Source of the DNA: JANXQG01 sp963824275
GTDB taxonomy: Bacteria; Planctomycetota; Planctomycetia; Pirellulales; Thermoguttaceae
Assembly: GCA_963824275.1 (NCBI GenBank)
Contig: CAWGOT010000003.1
Span: 1,302,001 to 1,366,000, forward strand
Direction of reading: 5' to 3'
DNA length: 64,000 nt
Position numbers and translations under genes: made by a program. The notes under the pieces were generated by a model. The model was not told the DNA's origin. It worked only from the letters and a program-made list of their open reading frames with translations, and did not search any database. Positions 38,030 through 47,679 of this stretch are shown here, piece after piece (within the stretch, counting starts at the first letter, position 1; each line of letters begins with the position of its first letter).

Positions 38030-39283
38030 ATGAGCCTGATGCTCGACGCCTTAAAACGAATCGAAACCAAGCAATCGCGCTCCAGCGCGCGGGAGAGCGC
38101 CGAGCCGGCCAGTGAGCAAGAGCCGTCCTCAGTACTCAGTCCTCAGTACTCAGTACCGAAGAGCTTGCCGCCGGAAGATGCCGCGCTGCCAGAGCCGTCC
38201 TCAGCACTCAGTGCTCAGGACTCAGTACCGAAGAGCTTGCCGCCGGAAGACTCGGCACCGCCGGAACCGGCCTCACTGGACAGGGCAATTGAGACCGATT
38301 TGCAATCCGTCGCCACAGAGGTCGAACCGATCGAAATCCCGCCCGCGCTAGCGGCCGACGATCTGCCGAGCATGCCCTTGGACGATTTCGCCTTGCCGGA
38401 AGCGGGCTCGCCGGGCACCATGTACCCATGGTCGGCGGCCATGGATCAGCTCCAGGCTTATGTCGCCGAGGCGGGCCTGCTCTACGACTCCGAACCGGAG
38501 GTCGAACGCGCGGAACCGCCTGACGCGGAACTGCCCTGGGTAGAGGTGTTGCCGAGCTTGCCGGCGGTCGCGGAAGAACCGGCGCCGGCGGTCGAGGCCC
38601 CACCGCCGATGTGGGAAATCGAACTCGACGGTCCGGTCGCTGAAATTCACAGAGAAGCCGAATTCGCCGGAGGCCAAACTGCCGGTGATCGCGCCGGCGG
38701 CACTCGATCCGTATGCCGCGACGGCCCAAGCGATCCTCCGGCAGTTGCCGCGGGATCGTTCGCAAGTCCTGTTGTTCACCAGTGCGGCGGACGGCCAGGG
38801 CAAGACCATGACGCTGGCCCGGCTGGCGCCGTGGCTGGCCCAGGGCATGGAAGGCAACGTGCTGGTGGTGGATGCCAACTTCCGCAATCCGGACCTGGCC
38901 CGCTGGCTGGCCGTGGCGCCGGCGTGGCGGCTGCCGGATGTCCTTGCCGGAACGGCCGATTGGTCTGCGGCAGTGCAGGCCACCGCCGAGCGTTGCGTGA
39001 GCCTGCTGCCCGGCGGGAGTGACGCCCAGGGCCGCGGCGCCGGCCGGAATGTCCAAGGCATGAGCCGCCTGCTGCGGGATCTTGCCGGGCACTATGACCT
39101 GGTCGTCGTCGATGCGCCATCGTCGCGCACCGCGGCACGGTTCAACTTGCCGCCGTCTGCGACGGCACGTATCTGGTCGCGCGGCTGGGCGACGGAAGTC
39201 CGCGGATGCTGCGCGAGGCCGCCCAGGTCGTCCAAGCCAACGGCGGCCGGCTGCTGGGCTGCGTGGCGATTGACGCCGAGTAG
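38030..39283 (+). CDS. BY-kinase/CpsD-like P-loop protein with GspB-like N-terminus, frameshifted
   Basis: ATG 38030 opens 'MSLMLDALKRIETKQ', the hallmark N-terminus of GspB/ExeB-like and Planctomycete EPS proteins. A long acidic linker follows. After an indel near 38655, the CpsD/MinD-like ATPase has 'LLFTSAADGQGKTMTLARLA' (Walker A), 'VLVVDANFRNPDLA' (A') and 'YDLVVVDAPSS' (B). A second indel near 39150 leads to the ending 'GGRLLGCVAIDAE' and stop TAG 39281. No Tyr-rich tail is present. It probably acts with the upstream ATPase in polysaccharide export control. The linker holds a 72-bp tandem repeat and family A copy 2. Confidence 0.82.
38121..38264 (+). repeat. Two 72-bp tandem repeats in frame in the BY-kinase-like linker
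   Basis: Units begin at 38121 and 38193. Each encodes a variant of 'EPSSVLSPQYSVPKSLPPED'. The 5' part of each unit is a run of ACTCAGTRCTCAG palindromes, a kind usually seen between genes. Confidence 0.88.
38411..38440 (+). repeat. Dispersed palindromic element, family A, copy 2 (in frame)
   Basis: CACCATGTACCCATGG core with CCGGG and TCGGCGGCC flanks, translated GTMYPWSAA in the acidic linker of the BY-kinase-like protein. Confidence 0.85.
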
Positions 39284-39360
39284 GGTGGCGTCGAGCGCAG
39301 CGAAGACCCACCCCAAACCCGTCAGAATGGTGGGTCTTCGCTGCGCTCGACGCCAACCTA
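39281..39360. repeat. Inverted repeat, 32-nt arms, at end of BY-kinase-like gene
   Basis: Arms 39281-39312 and 39329-39360 pair with one mismatch around 16 nt; the core is GTCGAGCGCAGCGAAGACCC. The stop codon of the preceding gene is the first triplet of the left arm. It lies between two same-strand genes and could attenuate readthrough. Confidence 0.88.
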
Positions 39361-39458
39361 CACCTTTCGACGCTCCTTGACGGCGTGTGCCGCCTTCTGC
39401 TATGCTCCGCGTAGGGGTTGGGCCGGTCCGCCCCAGTTTTCCTCGATAGAAAACCCCC

Positions 39459-40401
39459 ATGGCCGCACGTCGTTCCTTGAGTCTGCCGATCATCCTGGCG
39501 ATCGTGATGATCTCGATCCTGGTCGTGCTCACGGTCGGCTGGGTGCTGGTGACGGTCATGGGCGTCTGGAAGGACAACGAGAAGGCGGGGCTCTATATCG
39601 CCCTGCTCTCGATCGGCACGACCTTCATCGGCGTGCTCCTGGCCGGGACGATCATCTACCTGGTGCTCACGATCAAGACGATCAATCTCAACCGGCGGCA
39701 ATCGAACTTCATCGACAGCGTGACCCACGAGTTGAAGTCGCCGATCGCTTCGATGAAGCTCTACCTGCAGACGCTCAATCGCCGCCAGGTGAGCGAGGAG
39801 GAGCGGGCCCACTTCTACCGCTGCATGGTCGACGACCTCGACCGGCTCGACGGCCTGATCAACCAGTTGCTCGACGCCGGCCGGCTGGAAGAAGGGCGGA
39901 TCGACGCCGACCGCGAGGACGTTTCCCTGGACGTGCTGCTGCGCGATTGCGCCAGCACGGTCGCCCTGCACTATCGCATTGCGGCCGGAGGTCTTTCAGT
40001 TCGAGCTCCAGCCATGCACGATCCGGGCCTGGCGGGTCGATCTGGACATCCTCTTCCGCAACCTGATCGACAATGCGGTGAAGTACGCCGCCAGCGAGCC
40101 GCGGGTGGGCATCCGTCTGCGGCGGACGGCCGACGGCCAGGCGGTCGTCCGCATCAGCGACAACGGCCGCGGCATTCCCGGCCGCTTCCGCCGCCAGATC
40201 TTCCGCCGCTTCGAACGCCTGGGGATGGAACTGGAGCGCGAGCGGCCCGGCACAGGGCTGGGGCTGTACATCGTCCGCAACATCGCCCGGCGGCTGAAGG
40301 CCCGCGTCCGCGTCCGCGACAACGAGCCCGGCCCCGGCACGGTCTTCGAAGTGCAAATGCCCGGCGCGATCGAGCGCAAAGAAGATGAGCCGTCAACGTA
40401 G
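39459..40401 (+). CDS. Membrane histidine kinase, frameshifted
   Basis: ATG 39459 (MAARRSLSLPIILAIVMISI). Two TM helices (about residues 9-33 and 48-72) flank almost no periplasmic domain. Then come an H-box 'FIDSVTHELKSPIASMKLYL', an N-box 'LFRNLIDNAVKYAASEP', and G-boxes 'VRISDNGRGIPGRF' and 'RPGTGLGLYIVRNIARRL'. An indel lies near 39985. About 315 aa. The lack of a sensor loop suggests intramembrane sensing or a partner protein. No response regulator is adjacent. The last ~57 bp are duplicated at 41270-41327. Confidence 0.88.
40340..40396 (+). repeat. Histidine-kinase 3' end, left copy of direct repeat
   Basis: This segment encodes 'VFEVQMPGAIERK' at the kinase C-terminus. A diverged copy (roughly 85-90% by eye) recurs at 41270-41327 in the same orientation. 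Confidence 0.75.
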
Positions 40402-40499
40402 GCGTAGGGTGGGCCAAGGTTGCGAGCCCCACCAAGGTGCCACTATACTACTAGAATATGCCAACACGTAACGCTTTTATTTGAACAGGAGAACCGTCG

Positions 40500-41065
40500 A
40501 TGTTTCATGCGATTCTATGCAGTTCGATTGCCGTTCTGTCCCTGGGCGCTGACGTAAGCGCCGACGAAGCCGCGTCTAAGGACTTGAAAAAAGAGATGGC
40601 AGATCTCAACCGCCAGTTGACCGACGCCAAGAAGCTTGTACAAGATCTCACGAACGAAAAGAAGGTTCTGGAGACTACCTTGACTGACGAGAAGACCAGG
40701 GTGCAAAAGCGGATCATCGCGATGCAGGAGGCAGCGGCCAGCGCCGAGAGGCTCAGAAGGTCAGCGAAGACAAGATCCAGGTCGAAGAACGCAAGAGCCG
40801 CGAATACGCCCTGGCGATTCAAGAGGTCACCAAGGAGCTCAATGGCGTGCAAGTCGAGATCGACCGCCTTCGGAAAGACATCGAGGTTGCGGTCGAGGAA
40901 ACGAAACGGCACCAGAAGAAGCTCGTGGACAAGGCTGACGAAGTGGAGGCCCGCAAGGCACTCTTCGACCGCCTAGCCAAGGCGGTTCGCGAAAAGCGAT
41001 ATGACGACGCTTTGAAACTGGTCGAAGAAGTCGACAAGGCCAACGAGACTCCGAAGACAAAGTAG
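40500..41065 (+). CDS. Secreted coiled-coil protein, frameshifted
   Basis: ATG 40500 opens with a short signal-like helix ('MFHAILCSSIAVLSLGADVS'). An almost continuous coiled coil follows ('DLKKEMADLNRQLTDAKKLV', then after an indel near 40745 'VEIDRLRKDIEVAVEETKRH'), to 'KLVEEVDKANETPKTK'. About 188 aa. No enzymatic domain is present; it may be a periplasmic spacer or scaffold. The gene lies exactly between the two copies of the kinase 3' end, which suggests it was inserted as a unit. Confidence 0.72.
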
Positions 41066-41122
41066 ACCAACGGAGCTTTCACCCGCCGGCGCTGGCGGCG
41101 AAACAAAATCAATCCTCCGACA

Positions 41123-41253
41123 TTCTCACGCAAAGGCGCAAAGACGCAAAGGCGCTGACCAAGACAGAAATGTGATCTGCTTTTTCCGGATCGGGGCCAC
41201 GACAACAATCTGCCTTTCTTTGCGCCTTTGCGCTTCGCGCCTTTGCGTGAGAA
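41123..41253. repeat. Inverted repeat of the TTTGCGCCTTTGCG type
   Basis: The left arm 41123-41155 (TTCTCACGCAAAGGCGCAAA...) is complementary to 41221-41253 with about three mismatches, enclosing ~65 nt. It lies in the 467-bp gap after the coiled-coil gene. Confidence 0.8.
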
Positions 41254-41269
41254 CTTCCGCTTGGCAGCC

Positions 41270-41327
41270 CCGGTCTTCGAAGTGCAGATGCCCGGGGCGA
41301 TCGAGCGCAAGACGAAGAACCGTCAAC
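41270..41327 (+). pseudogene. Right copy of histidine-kinase 3' end (remnant)
   Basis: It encodes 'VFEVQMPGAIERK' again and then runs into 'TKNRQQLRWAEP' without kinase sequence upstream. It is either a displaced end generated by insertion of the coiled-coil gene or the stump of a lost paralogue. No gene is seen in the rest of 41328-41532. Confidence 0.7.
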
Positions 41328-41532
41328 AACTTAGGTGGGCCGAGCCGTAGGCTTCATTCCATGATAACCAGGCAACCACTTATTAGCACTCGGACCATTA
41401 CCGAGGAGTTGCCTATCCTAACCCTCCAATGGCCGCGAAGTCACGTCGGTCGGACGATCCTAACCGTCCGCCCTTACTCCGCCCCCATCGCCCCCGGCGA
41501 GCAGCAGCCGCGCAAGCGTCTGCGCCAGCGAG

Positions 41533-44208
41533 TCAAGCGCCACTGCGATCGGGCAGCGTGACCGTCAACCGAGGGCGGCCGGAGGCGTCTTCCTCCACGC
41601 ATTGGCCCAGCCGGTCGCGGACCTGCGTGACGAGGCCCTCGGCGGGCGGTTGGGCCGCGTCCTTGGCCACCAGCTCGCCAAGGAAATTGAAGACGGCGCC
41701 CAGCATCTCGCCGCCGGCCGCCGCCACCCGCTCGCGGCGCTCGGCCAGGTGCTGCGTCTCGGCCACCACCTCTTCCTTCTGGCTGACATCGACCGGGGCC
41801 TCGGGATCGGCGCCAAGAGCACCTCCAACCGCCGCCGCAGCTCGTCGACGCCGGTGGTCAGATCGACCTGCGTGACCTCGGAATCGAGATCGAGCGCGGC
41901 CATGGCCAGGTCGCGCTTGGCGGAAAGCGTGGTTAGGAGGCCCTCCTCGATCGTGCCCTCCGTCACCAGCACATAGACCTGCACCGGCTGCTGCTGGCCC
42001 ATGCGATGGGCCCGGCGATCCGCTGCTCCAGCACGGCCGGGTTCCAGGGCAGATCGACGTTGATCACCGTGTTGGCCGCCTGCAGGTTCAAGCCGGTCGA
42101 ACCGGCGTTGGTGGTGATGAAGAGCCGGCAGTCCGGGTCTTCGCGGAAGCGGTTCACCAGCGCCTGCCGCTCCTTCTGCGGCACCTGGCCGTCCAGGCGC
42201 ACAAAGTCCAGCTTGCGGGCCTGTAAGAGCGGCTCGATCAGGTCGAGCATCGTCGTCCACTCGGAGAACAGCAGCACCTTGCGGTTGCCCTCGCCGAACA
42301 GGCCGTCCAGCAGTTCCTCCAGGTACTCGAGCTTGCTGGAATAGGCCGGCTTCTTCTTGTCGACCAGGAACGTGCTGTTGGCCGTCATGCGGCACATCAA
42401 GAGGGCCTTTTGCAGCCGCAGGAGGTCCATCTCGGAGATGAACGCCTTCCGCACGATCATCGACACGATCTGCATGTGGGCGCTGTGCAAGGCGTTCTGC
42501 TCCTCGGTGGCGGGGATGCGGACGATCTCCGTCGTCCGCGGCGGAAGCTGCTGCAAGACCGAGTCGCGGGTGCGGCGGAGCAGGATGCCGCGGAGCCGCT
42601 CGCGGAGCTGGTCGAGGTTCTTGTAGCCCAGCACCTTGCCCTTCTCGTCCACCACGCGATGGCGATGGAAGAAGCGGAAGGCGGGCGGCAAACGGCGGTC
42701 GTCGACGAACTGCACCACGGAATACAGCTCGTCGAGGCGGTTTTCCAGCGGCGTGCCGGTGAGCACCAGGGCGTAAGGCGACCGCAGCCCTTTGATGACC
42801 CGCGCGGTCTTCGACTCCCAATTCTTGATCCTCTGGCCCTCGTCGAGGATGATCAGGTCCCAGCGGGCGCGTTTCCACGGCCAGGATGTCGCGGAGCACC
42901 TGTTCGTAGTTGCAGACGGTAAAGAAGGCGTCGTTCTCGTAGGCCGCCGCCCGTTCGGCGGCCCCGCCCTCGACGAGCTGCACGCTGCGGTCGCAGAAGC
43001 GCTGGATTTCGTTCCGCCATTGCGACTTGAGCGAGGCGGGGCAGACCACCAGCACCTTGCTGATGCCCGCCTCGCGGGCCAGGATCTCCGCCGTGCCGAC
43101 GCCCTGGATCGTCTTGCCCAGGCCCATGTCGTCGGCCAGAACGGCCCGGCCGGTGCCCGCGGCGAAGGCGATGCCGTCAAGCTGATAGGGCAGAAGCTGG
43201 ATCTTCAGCAGTTTCGTCCGCAAGGGGTGCTGCGAGGGGTTCGCGCGGATCTCGGCCATCTGCTGCGCCATCCGCTGCTGGAACAGCCGCCGCTGGATCA
43301 GCTCCTCGGCGTCGGGATAGATCGTCACGCGGCGGTCGAGCCGCTCCAGCTTGCCCACGAACTCGACCAGCTTCCGCACGTCCTCGATCGGGCCGTCAAC
43401 CAGCTTGGCGGCGAGGCGGACCGTTTCTGGATCGGCCTTGTCCGCCAATTGCAGGTGCAGCGTCATCTCTTCGCCATACAGCACGTGGACCAGCGTCTCC
43501 CGATTGCGATAGGGCTTCCGCCGCTGGGCCGCGGTGAACCGCCGCCGCACACGGTCCAGTAAATGCAGTACATGCTTGCACGTGCCGAGCGTGTTAGTGC
43601 GGAAGTCGGGACACGAGCAGAACGACTGTCCTCGCTCTTCCCCCCGCAGGGCCACCCGATAGGTCTTGCCGGAGAGCGCGCTGGCCACGGTGTAATCGGC
43701 CCAGGGCTTGCCGTCATCGGACGACGTGATGCGGAACTTCTCGCACCGGGCCCGCTCCTGCCGGTCGGCGAGGGCCTGTTCGATGAGTTCTTCCTCGCTG
43801 AGCAGTTCCAGCGGGCGGTTTTCGTCGGGCGGCAGCGGCCAGTCCCAGCGCGGTCTTCTCTTCCAGCACCAGCGAGACGGCGGCCCCGATATGCACGCAC
43901 TTCGTTTCGCAGGCCGTGCAATTGAATTTGAGGCGATTGCCGGCGGCGGCCATCGTGGTGATCGTGGCCACGGGATTCTCGCCGCCGGGGGCATGGGGGA
44001 ACTTCACGCGGAACAGGTCGCCGCGGAGGTACACGTCACGCTCAGTGTCAATTTCGAACTTCGAGCCCTCGCGAATCAACTCTGCCCCCTGTGGCCCCAG
44101 CAACTGGCAGGCCCGCACGTAGGTCAGCCGCGAGAGCCGATCCCGCAACGTGAGGTGTTTGGTCTGTTTGATTTTCGGGTGGCGCGTGCGGGCCGTGGCG
44201 GTCGTCAT
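41533..44208 (-). CDS. SNF2-family helicase with SWIM zinc finger, frameshifted
   Basis: ATG 44208 (MTTATARTRHPKIKQTKHLT). The N-terminal region contains a SWIM zinc-binding motif 'SFCSCPDFRTNTLGTCKHVL'. SNF2 ATPase motifs follow: 'LLPYQLDGIAFAAG', 'LADDMGLGKTIQGVGTAEIL', 'DLIILDEGQRIKNWES' (DEGQ box), 'LVLTGTPLENRLDELYSVV', 'LFSEWTTMLDLIEPLL', 'LFITTNAGSTGLNLQAA' and 'AHRMGQQQPVQVYVLVTEGT'. Indels are inferred near 43850, 42880, 42015 and 41810. About 890 aa. SWI2/SNF2 translocases of the RapA/HepA type remodel protein-DNA complexes; the role here may be transcription-related or defence-related. Confidence 0.9.
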
Positions 44209-44419
44209 GACGGTGATCCTCCAATGATCGAGGGCTGCGGGGGCAGGAAAAGCGGGAATGCGTGAATTTTCGCGGGTTGACGGGGGGGTGTCAAGGGGAG
44301 CAGGGAAGACTCAGGGAAGACTAGAAGACTTGCCACCAACGATTGACAATAGTCTCGCCGACAGCTAGAATTCAAACAGTTTTTCAACCATCCGTTTTTG
44401 CCAAGTACTTGAGGCCCCG

Positions 44420-44662
44420 ATGCGAGCCGATACAATCCGCGCTGAAGTCGCCCGTATGGTCCATCAAGCACCGTTCCGCCCCTTCGTCCTGAGCATGGAG
44501 AACGGCGACCGCGTCACCATCGGTCATCCCGAGAACATTGCCTTCGATCCGGAAGGCAATTCTCCAGATTTCTACGTGATTTCAGGGCATATTCGGCTCT
44601 TCGGCGCCTTTGATGCGGTCTCAAGCGTAGCCACAGCCGACTCGGTGGAGCACCTCGCCTAA
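44420..44662 (+). CDS. Small conserved hypothetical protein
   Basis: The 80-aa protein 'MRADTIRAEVARMVHQAPF' continues 'FVLSMENGDRVTIGHPENI'. The pattern R-x-F-V-L-x-M-x-N-G-D-R-V-x-I-x-H-P-E is typical of a small conserved family that I recognise from Planctomycetota and relatives but cannot name. It is predicted beta-rich and cytoplasmic. It stands between the divergent helicase and a secreted protein gene. Confidence 0.75.
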   Translation: MRADTIRAEVARMVHQAPFRPFVLSMENGDRVTIGHPENIAFDPEGNSPDFYVISGHIRLFGAFDAVSSVATADSVEHLA

Positions 44663-44752
44663 CTGAGATCTGAGCATTACGACTGGTTCGGGACAAACCC
44701 ATTGGAAACCACGTCGCGTCCGGTGCCGCCTGAATCTTAAAGGACAACAATC

Positions 44753-45463
44753 TTGAAAAACCAACACAATTTGCTTTCGATGGCGACTCTTTTGCTGGCT
44801 CTGCTTTTTGGCGGCCAGGCCGATCCGGCGGACAACTCAACGCCCGCCGCAAGCGGGCCGAAAACTTCCAGCCCCGGCAAAGCCGCCGCAAAAATCCCGG
44901 CCGCGAATCCGACCGCCGGCTTGCATGAATACAAAGACACCTACAAGATCCAGCAGCCCTACGATTTGAAGGTTTCCGACCGATTTCTGGAAACCGGCGG
45001 CGAGTACATCTGCTGGGTCAATCGGACCGACAAACCGCTGCGTGCGGATTCGGGCACCGGTGCCCGCACGGAAATGCGCTGGAGCAAGAACTGGACGAAG
45101 ACCGAGCACATGTGGGAAGCCGACGTGATGTTCGAGGCCGGCACGGATCACACCTGCATCATGCAAATCAAGAGCAACACCGGCGGCGAGCCGATCTACT
45201 TGCAGGTGCAAAACAACAACGTCTATAACGACAACAATCTCAAAACGGTGCTCTTGGCCGGCGCCGCTGGAAAGTGGTTTCACGTCGTGGCCGCATATAA
45301 TCCCACCGCCGGCGTGGGGCGGGTGTGGATCAACGGCGAGCTGAAAATCACGCGCGAGTACAAACGTCCGCTGGAGACGGAGTGGTATTTCAAGAACGGC
45401 GTCTACAACACGTCCAAGTTCTCGAAGTCCCACTTCAAGAACATCCGCTTCTGGAGCGAGTGA
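44753..45463 (+). CDS. Secreted LamG/concanavalin-like protein (possible polysaccharide lyase)
   Basis: TTG 44753 follows AAAGGA at 44739-44744. The N-terminal signal peptide ('LSMATLLLALLFGGQADPA') is followed by an Ala/Pro-rich linker and a ~170-residue beta-rich domain: 'GTGARTEMRWSKNWTKTEHM', 'HTCIMQIKSNTGGEPIYLQV', 'TEWYFKNGVYN'. The fold and 'FKNGVYN' ending resemble concanavalin-like polysaccharide lyases (PL7/PL20 type). Catalytic residues cannot be assigned with certainty. 236 aa, probably extracellular or periplasmic. Confidence 0.72.
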   Translation: MKNQHNLLSMATLLLALLFGGQADPADNSTPAASGPKTSSPGKAAAKIPAANPTAGLHEYKDTYKIQQPYDLKVSDRFLETGGEYICWVNRTDKPLRADSGTGARTEMRWSKNWTKTEHMWEADVMFEAGTDHTCIMQIKSNTGGEPIYLQVQNNNVYNDNNLKTVLLAGAAGKWFHVVAAYNPTAGVGRVWINGELKITREYKRPLETEWYFKNGVYNTSKFSKSHFKNIRFWSE

Positions 45464-45511
45464 GTTTTCGATCCCGTTTTGAAAAGCGGTGGCAAGCCCC
45501 CGCACTCCCAA

Positions 45512-45919
45512 TCACGTTGCCGCCTTCGGCCCGGCGACTTTGCCCACGATCCGGTCGACCTTCTCGCACAGCCGGTTCAAGTCAACGGGCTTTTCCATGA
45601 ACTCGGCCACGGGCAGCCAGGTGGCGTCGCGGTCCTTGTTGCTGAAACCCAAGGGGAAGGTGTTGTTGACCGCCGTCAAGAGCATCACGGGCAGGGTGCC
45701 GAAATTGCGGCGGATGGCACGCGCCACGTCAAAACCGGCCGTGTCGTTCTCGGGGAACATCACGTCGAGGATCACCGCGTCGGGGCGCCGCTGGCGGATG
45801 CGGTCGACGGCCTTGTCGGCGTCGGTCTCGACGGCCGCCTCGTGGCCGTGGCTCGCAAGCATAGTGCTCACCGCCCCGGCAAAATCCATGTCGTCGTCTA
45901 CAATCAAAATAAATGCCAT
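45512..45919 (-). CDS. Response regulator receiver-domain protein
   Basis: ATG 45919 (MAFILIVDDDMDFAGAVST) encodes one receiver domain: acidic residues in 'IVDDDMDF', phosphoacceptor 'AVILDVMFPENDTAGFD', 'VMLLTAVN', and Lys in 'FMEKPVDLNRL'. An insertion after the Thr strand ('FSNKDRDATWLPVAE') is seen in a subgroup of stand-alone receivers. It lies 80 bp downstream of the histidine kinase on the same strand, and the two are probably cognate. Confidence 0.88.
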   Translation of the reverse strand: MAFILIVDDDMDFAGAVSTMLASHGHEAAVETDADKAVDRIRQRRPDAVILDVMFPENDTAGFDVARAIRRNFGTLPVMLLTAVNNTFPLGFSNKDRDATWLPVAEFMEKPVDLNRLCEKVDRIVGKVAGPKAAT

Positions 45920-45935
45920 GATCAAGTCTCCAGGG

Positions 45936-46023
45936 GGAAAGAAGTTAGAAGTTAGGAGTTGGAATGGTGGCTTCTAACTCCTGACTTCTGACTCCTCGCT
46001 TCTACCTTCTAACTCCTAACTTC
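45936..46023. repeat. Degenerate repeats of the AAGTTAGGAGTT / AACTCCTAACTTC type
   Basis: Direct and inverted copies of a 10-14 bp unit lie between the response regulator and the kinase and run into the kinase 3' end (ending KLGVRR). They are low-complexity and probably non-functional or transcript-stabilising. Confidence 0.65.
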
Positions 46024-47540
46024 TCTTTTTCTCCCCAGCAGGCGGGGAAATCGAGTGTAAACTGCGTGCCCTCTTGCGGGGCGCTTTCCACGCGCACGCC
46101 CACCTTGCCCGCCAGGGCCACCTGGCGGACGATGGCCAGGCCCAGGCCGGTCGAGGCCTTGTTGTGCTTCACGGCCTCGGCCGTGCGATAGTAGTCGTCG
46201 AAGATCTGCGGCAGTTTCAGCGCGGGGATGCCGATGCCCTCGTCCGCCACCGTGACGATCGCCCCGCCCGCCGCTTTCGGCTGGCAGCCCACGCACACCT
46301 TCTGCCCTTCACAGGAATAGGCGACCGCGTTGGAAAGGACGTTGTCGAGCATCATCACCACGTGGTCATGCACGCCTTGGATCGTGGCGGGGGCGATGTT
46401 CTCGACGAAGCCGATCTCTCGTTTCGCTGCCAGCGGTTCCAGCGCGGCCAGGCAGCCGCGGAGAATTTCTTGCAACTCGATGGCTGCCGCCGGAGGCGGG
46501 TCCTGGGCGCTGGAACGCAGGTTGGCAAGCTGCAGCATGGCCTTGATCTCGCGGGAGAGCATGTCGCAGCGGGCGGCAATCCGGCGGATGACTTCCAGGG
46601 CTTCCTCCGGGATCTTGCCGCAGACGCCGCCCAGCAGGAGCTGCGTGTTGGCGTGGATGGCGGCGAAGGGGGCCTTGAGCTGGTGGGTTGTTTGCAGCAT
46701 GTGCCGGGCCCGCTCCTCGGTCGCGGCCAGGAGCCGCCGATTGGTCGCCGCCAACTCGGCGTCGCGCTCGCGCAGGGCCCCGGCCAGCCGCGAGGCCAGG
46801 AACCAGATCGTCACGGAAATCAGGGCCACCGAGGTCACGTGCGTGACCAAGATCCAGGGCGCCTCGGACGCCAGGCCCTGTGCCGCGGGCGGGGCGGGGC
46901 ACCACATCGATCGGGCCGGAAACGCGCCGAAACACTCCGCCGTGACGCACGACACGTACATCGCCATGGCAATCCCCGTGACGGCCAGACTCTCGGCCGA
47001 CGGGAAGAAAATGCAGACCAGGACAATGTGAAACAGATACATAAAAGGCGCCACGCTGTGGACGCTGCCGACGAAATGCACGACCGCCGTGAGCACCGCC
47101 AGATCGACGAGGATCTGCAGCCACAAACCGTGATGCGCCGCAGCGGCGAGATTCGCGCCATTTCTCGTCACGCGGAGCATCGCCAAGTAACCGGCGTTGG
47201 CCAGGGCCAGCACGCAGGCAATGCCCAGCGGCCAGGCGGCATCCAGTTCAATACCGCGTTGCGAGAGCCAAGGACCGGCCACCCAAGCCGTCAGCGCCAG
47301 CCCGAGCAGGGCCGCGACCACCAGCCACCGCAACTTGCAGAACCACGTGGCGTGGTGCAGCAAGAGCGGACCGTCAGCCGCCGACCATGAGTACATGGTG
47401 CCCGCCGGCGCTTCGTCCGGCGCCCGGTCGACCAGGGGCAGGTCGTAGACGGCACGCTTGATAGGGACGGCATCGGTGGTCAAGACGGTTTCCTTGGAGC
47501 GGCGGCAATCCGAAATGCAAATATCGAAATCCGCGACCAT
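46002..47540 (-). CDS. Six-TM histidine kinase with in-frame repeat near N-terminus
   Basis: The 512-aa kinase has about six TM helices between residues 60 and 240 ('LVVAALLGLALTAWVAGPWL' and others), a short coiled region, H-box 'MLQTTHQLKAPFAAIHANTQ', N-box 'VMMLDNVLSNAVAYSCEG', and G-boxes 'IVTVADEGIGIPAL' and 'ASTGLGLAIVRQVALAG'. The H-box has Gln after His instead of the usual Glu. The first ~55 residues are odd: the predicted start ATG (47540) lies inside family A copy 4, and GTMYSWSAA (copy 3) follows at residues ~46-54. It is probably cognate to the downstream receiver protein. Confidence 0.88.
   Translation of the reverse strand: MVADFDICISDCRRSKETVLTTDAVPIKRAVYDLPLVDRAPDEAPAGTMYSWSAADGPLLLHHATWFCKLRWLVVAALLGLALTAWVAGPWLSQRGIELDAAWPLGIACVLALANAGYLAMLRVTRNGANLAAAAHHGLWLQILVDLAVLTAVVHFVGSVHSVAPFMYLFHIVLVCIFFPSAESLAVTGIAMAMYVSCVTAECFGAFPARSMWCPAPPAAQGLASEAPWILVTHVTSVALISVTIWFLASRLAGALRERDAELAATNRRLLAATEERARHMLQTTHQLKAPFAAIHANTQLLLGGVCGKIPEEALEVIRRIAARCDMLSREIKAMLQLANLRSSAQDPPPAAAIELQEILRGCLAALEPLAAKREIGFVENIAPATIQGVHDHVVMMLDNVLSNAVAYSCEGQKVCVGCQPKAAGGAIVTVADEGIGIPALKLPQIFDDYYRTAEAVKHNKASTGLGLAIVRQVALAGKVGVRVESAPQEGTQFTLDFPACWGEKEKLGVRR
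47378..47410 (-). repeat. Dispersed palindromic element, family A, copy 3 (in frame)
   Basis: The minus strand has core CACCATGTACTCATGG with GGCGGG and TCGGCGGC flanks. It is read as AGTMYSWSAA just upstream of the first TM helix of the kinase. Confidence 0.85.
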
Positions 47541-47557
47541 GAGTACATTGCTGCCCG
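47533..47557 (-). repeat. Dispersed palindromic element, family A, copy 4 (diverged, at kinase start codon)
   Basis: The minus strand reads CAGCAATGTACTCATGGTCG, a diverged copy. The second ATG of the element is the predicted kinase start (47540). Confidence 0.65.
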
Positions 47558-47679
47558 ATCAGAAATGCAAGACGCCAATGGCCAAAACGCACGACCACAG
47601 GCTGTTTCGAACATTTCCCATTTGAATTCTGGATTTGTTTCGGATTTCGAATTTCCGGATTCGATTGGCTGGCCCGCGC

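Noticed and set aside
38208..39971. 587-aa open frame on the minus strand
   Set aside because: It is antisense to the BY-kinase-like and histidine kinase genes, is His/Arg/Pro-rich and has no domain. It is a GC-rich shadow frame.
45003..45020. Additional family A copy (GAGTACATCTGCTGG)
   Set aside because: It shares only the GAGTACAT octamer; neither the second ATG nor the GC-rich flanks match, and it is normal sequence of the LamG-like protein.
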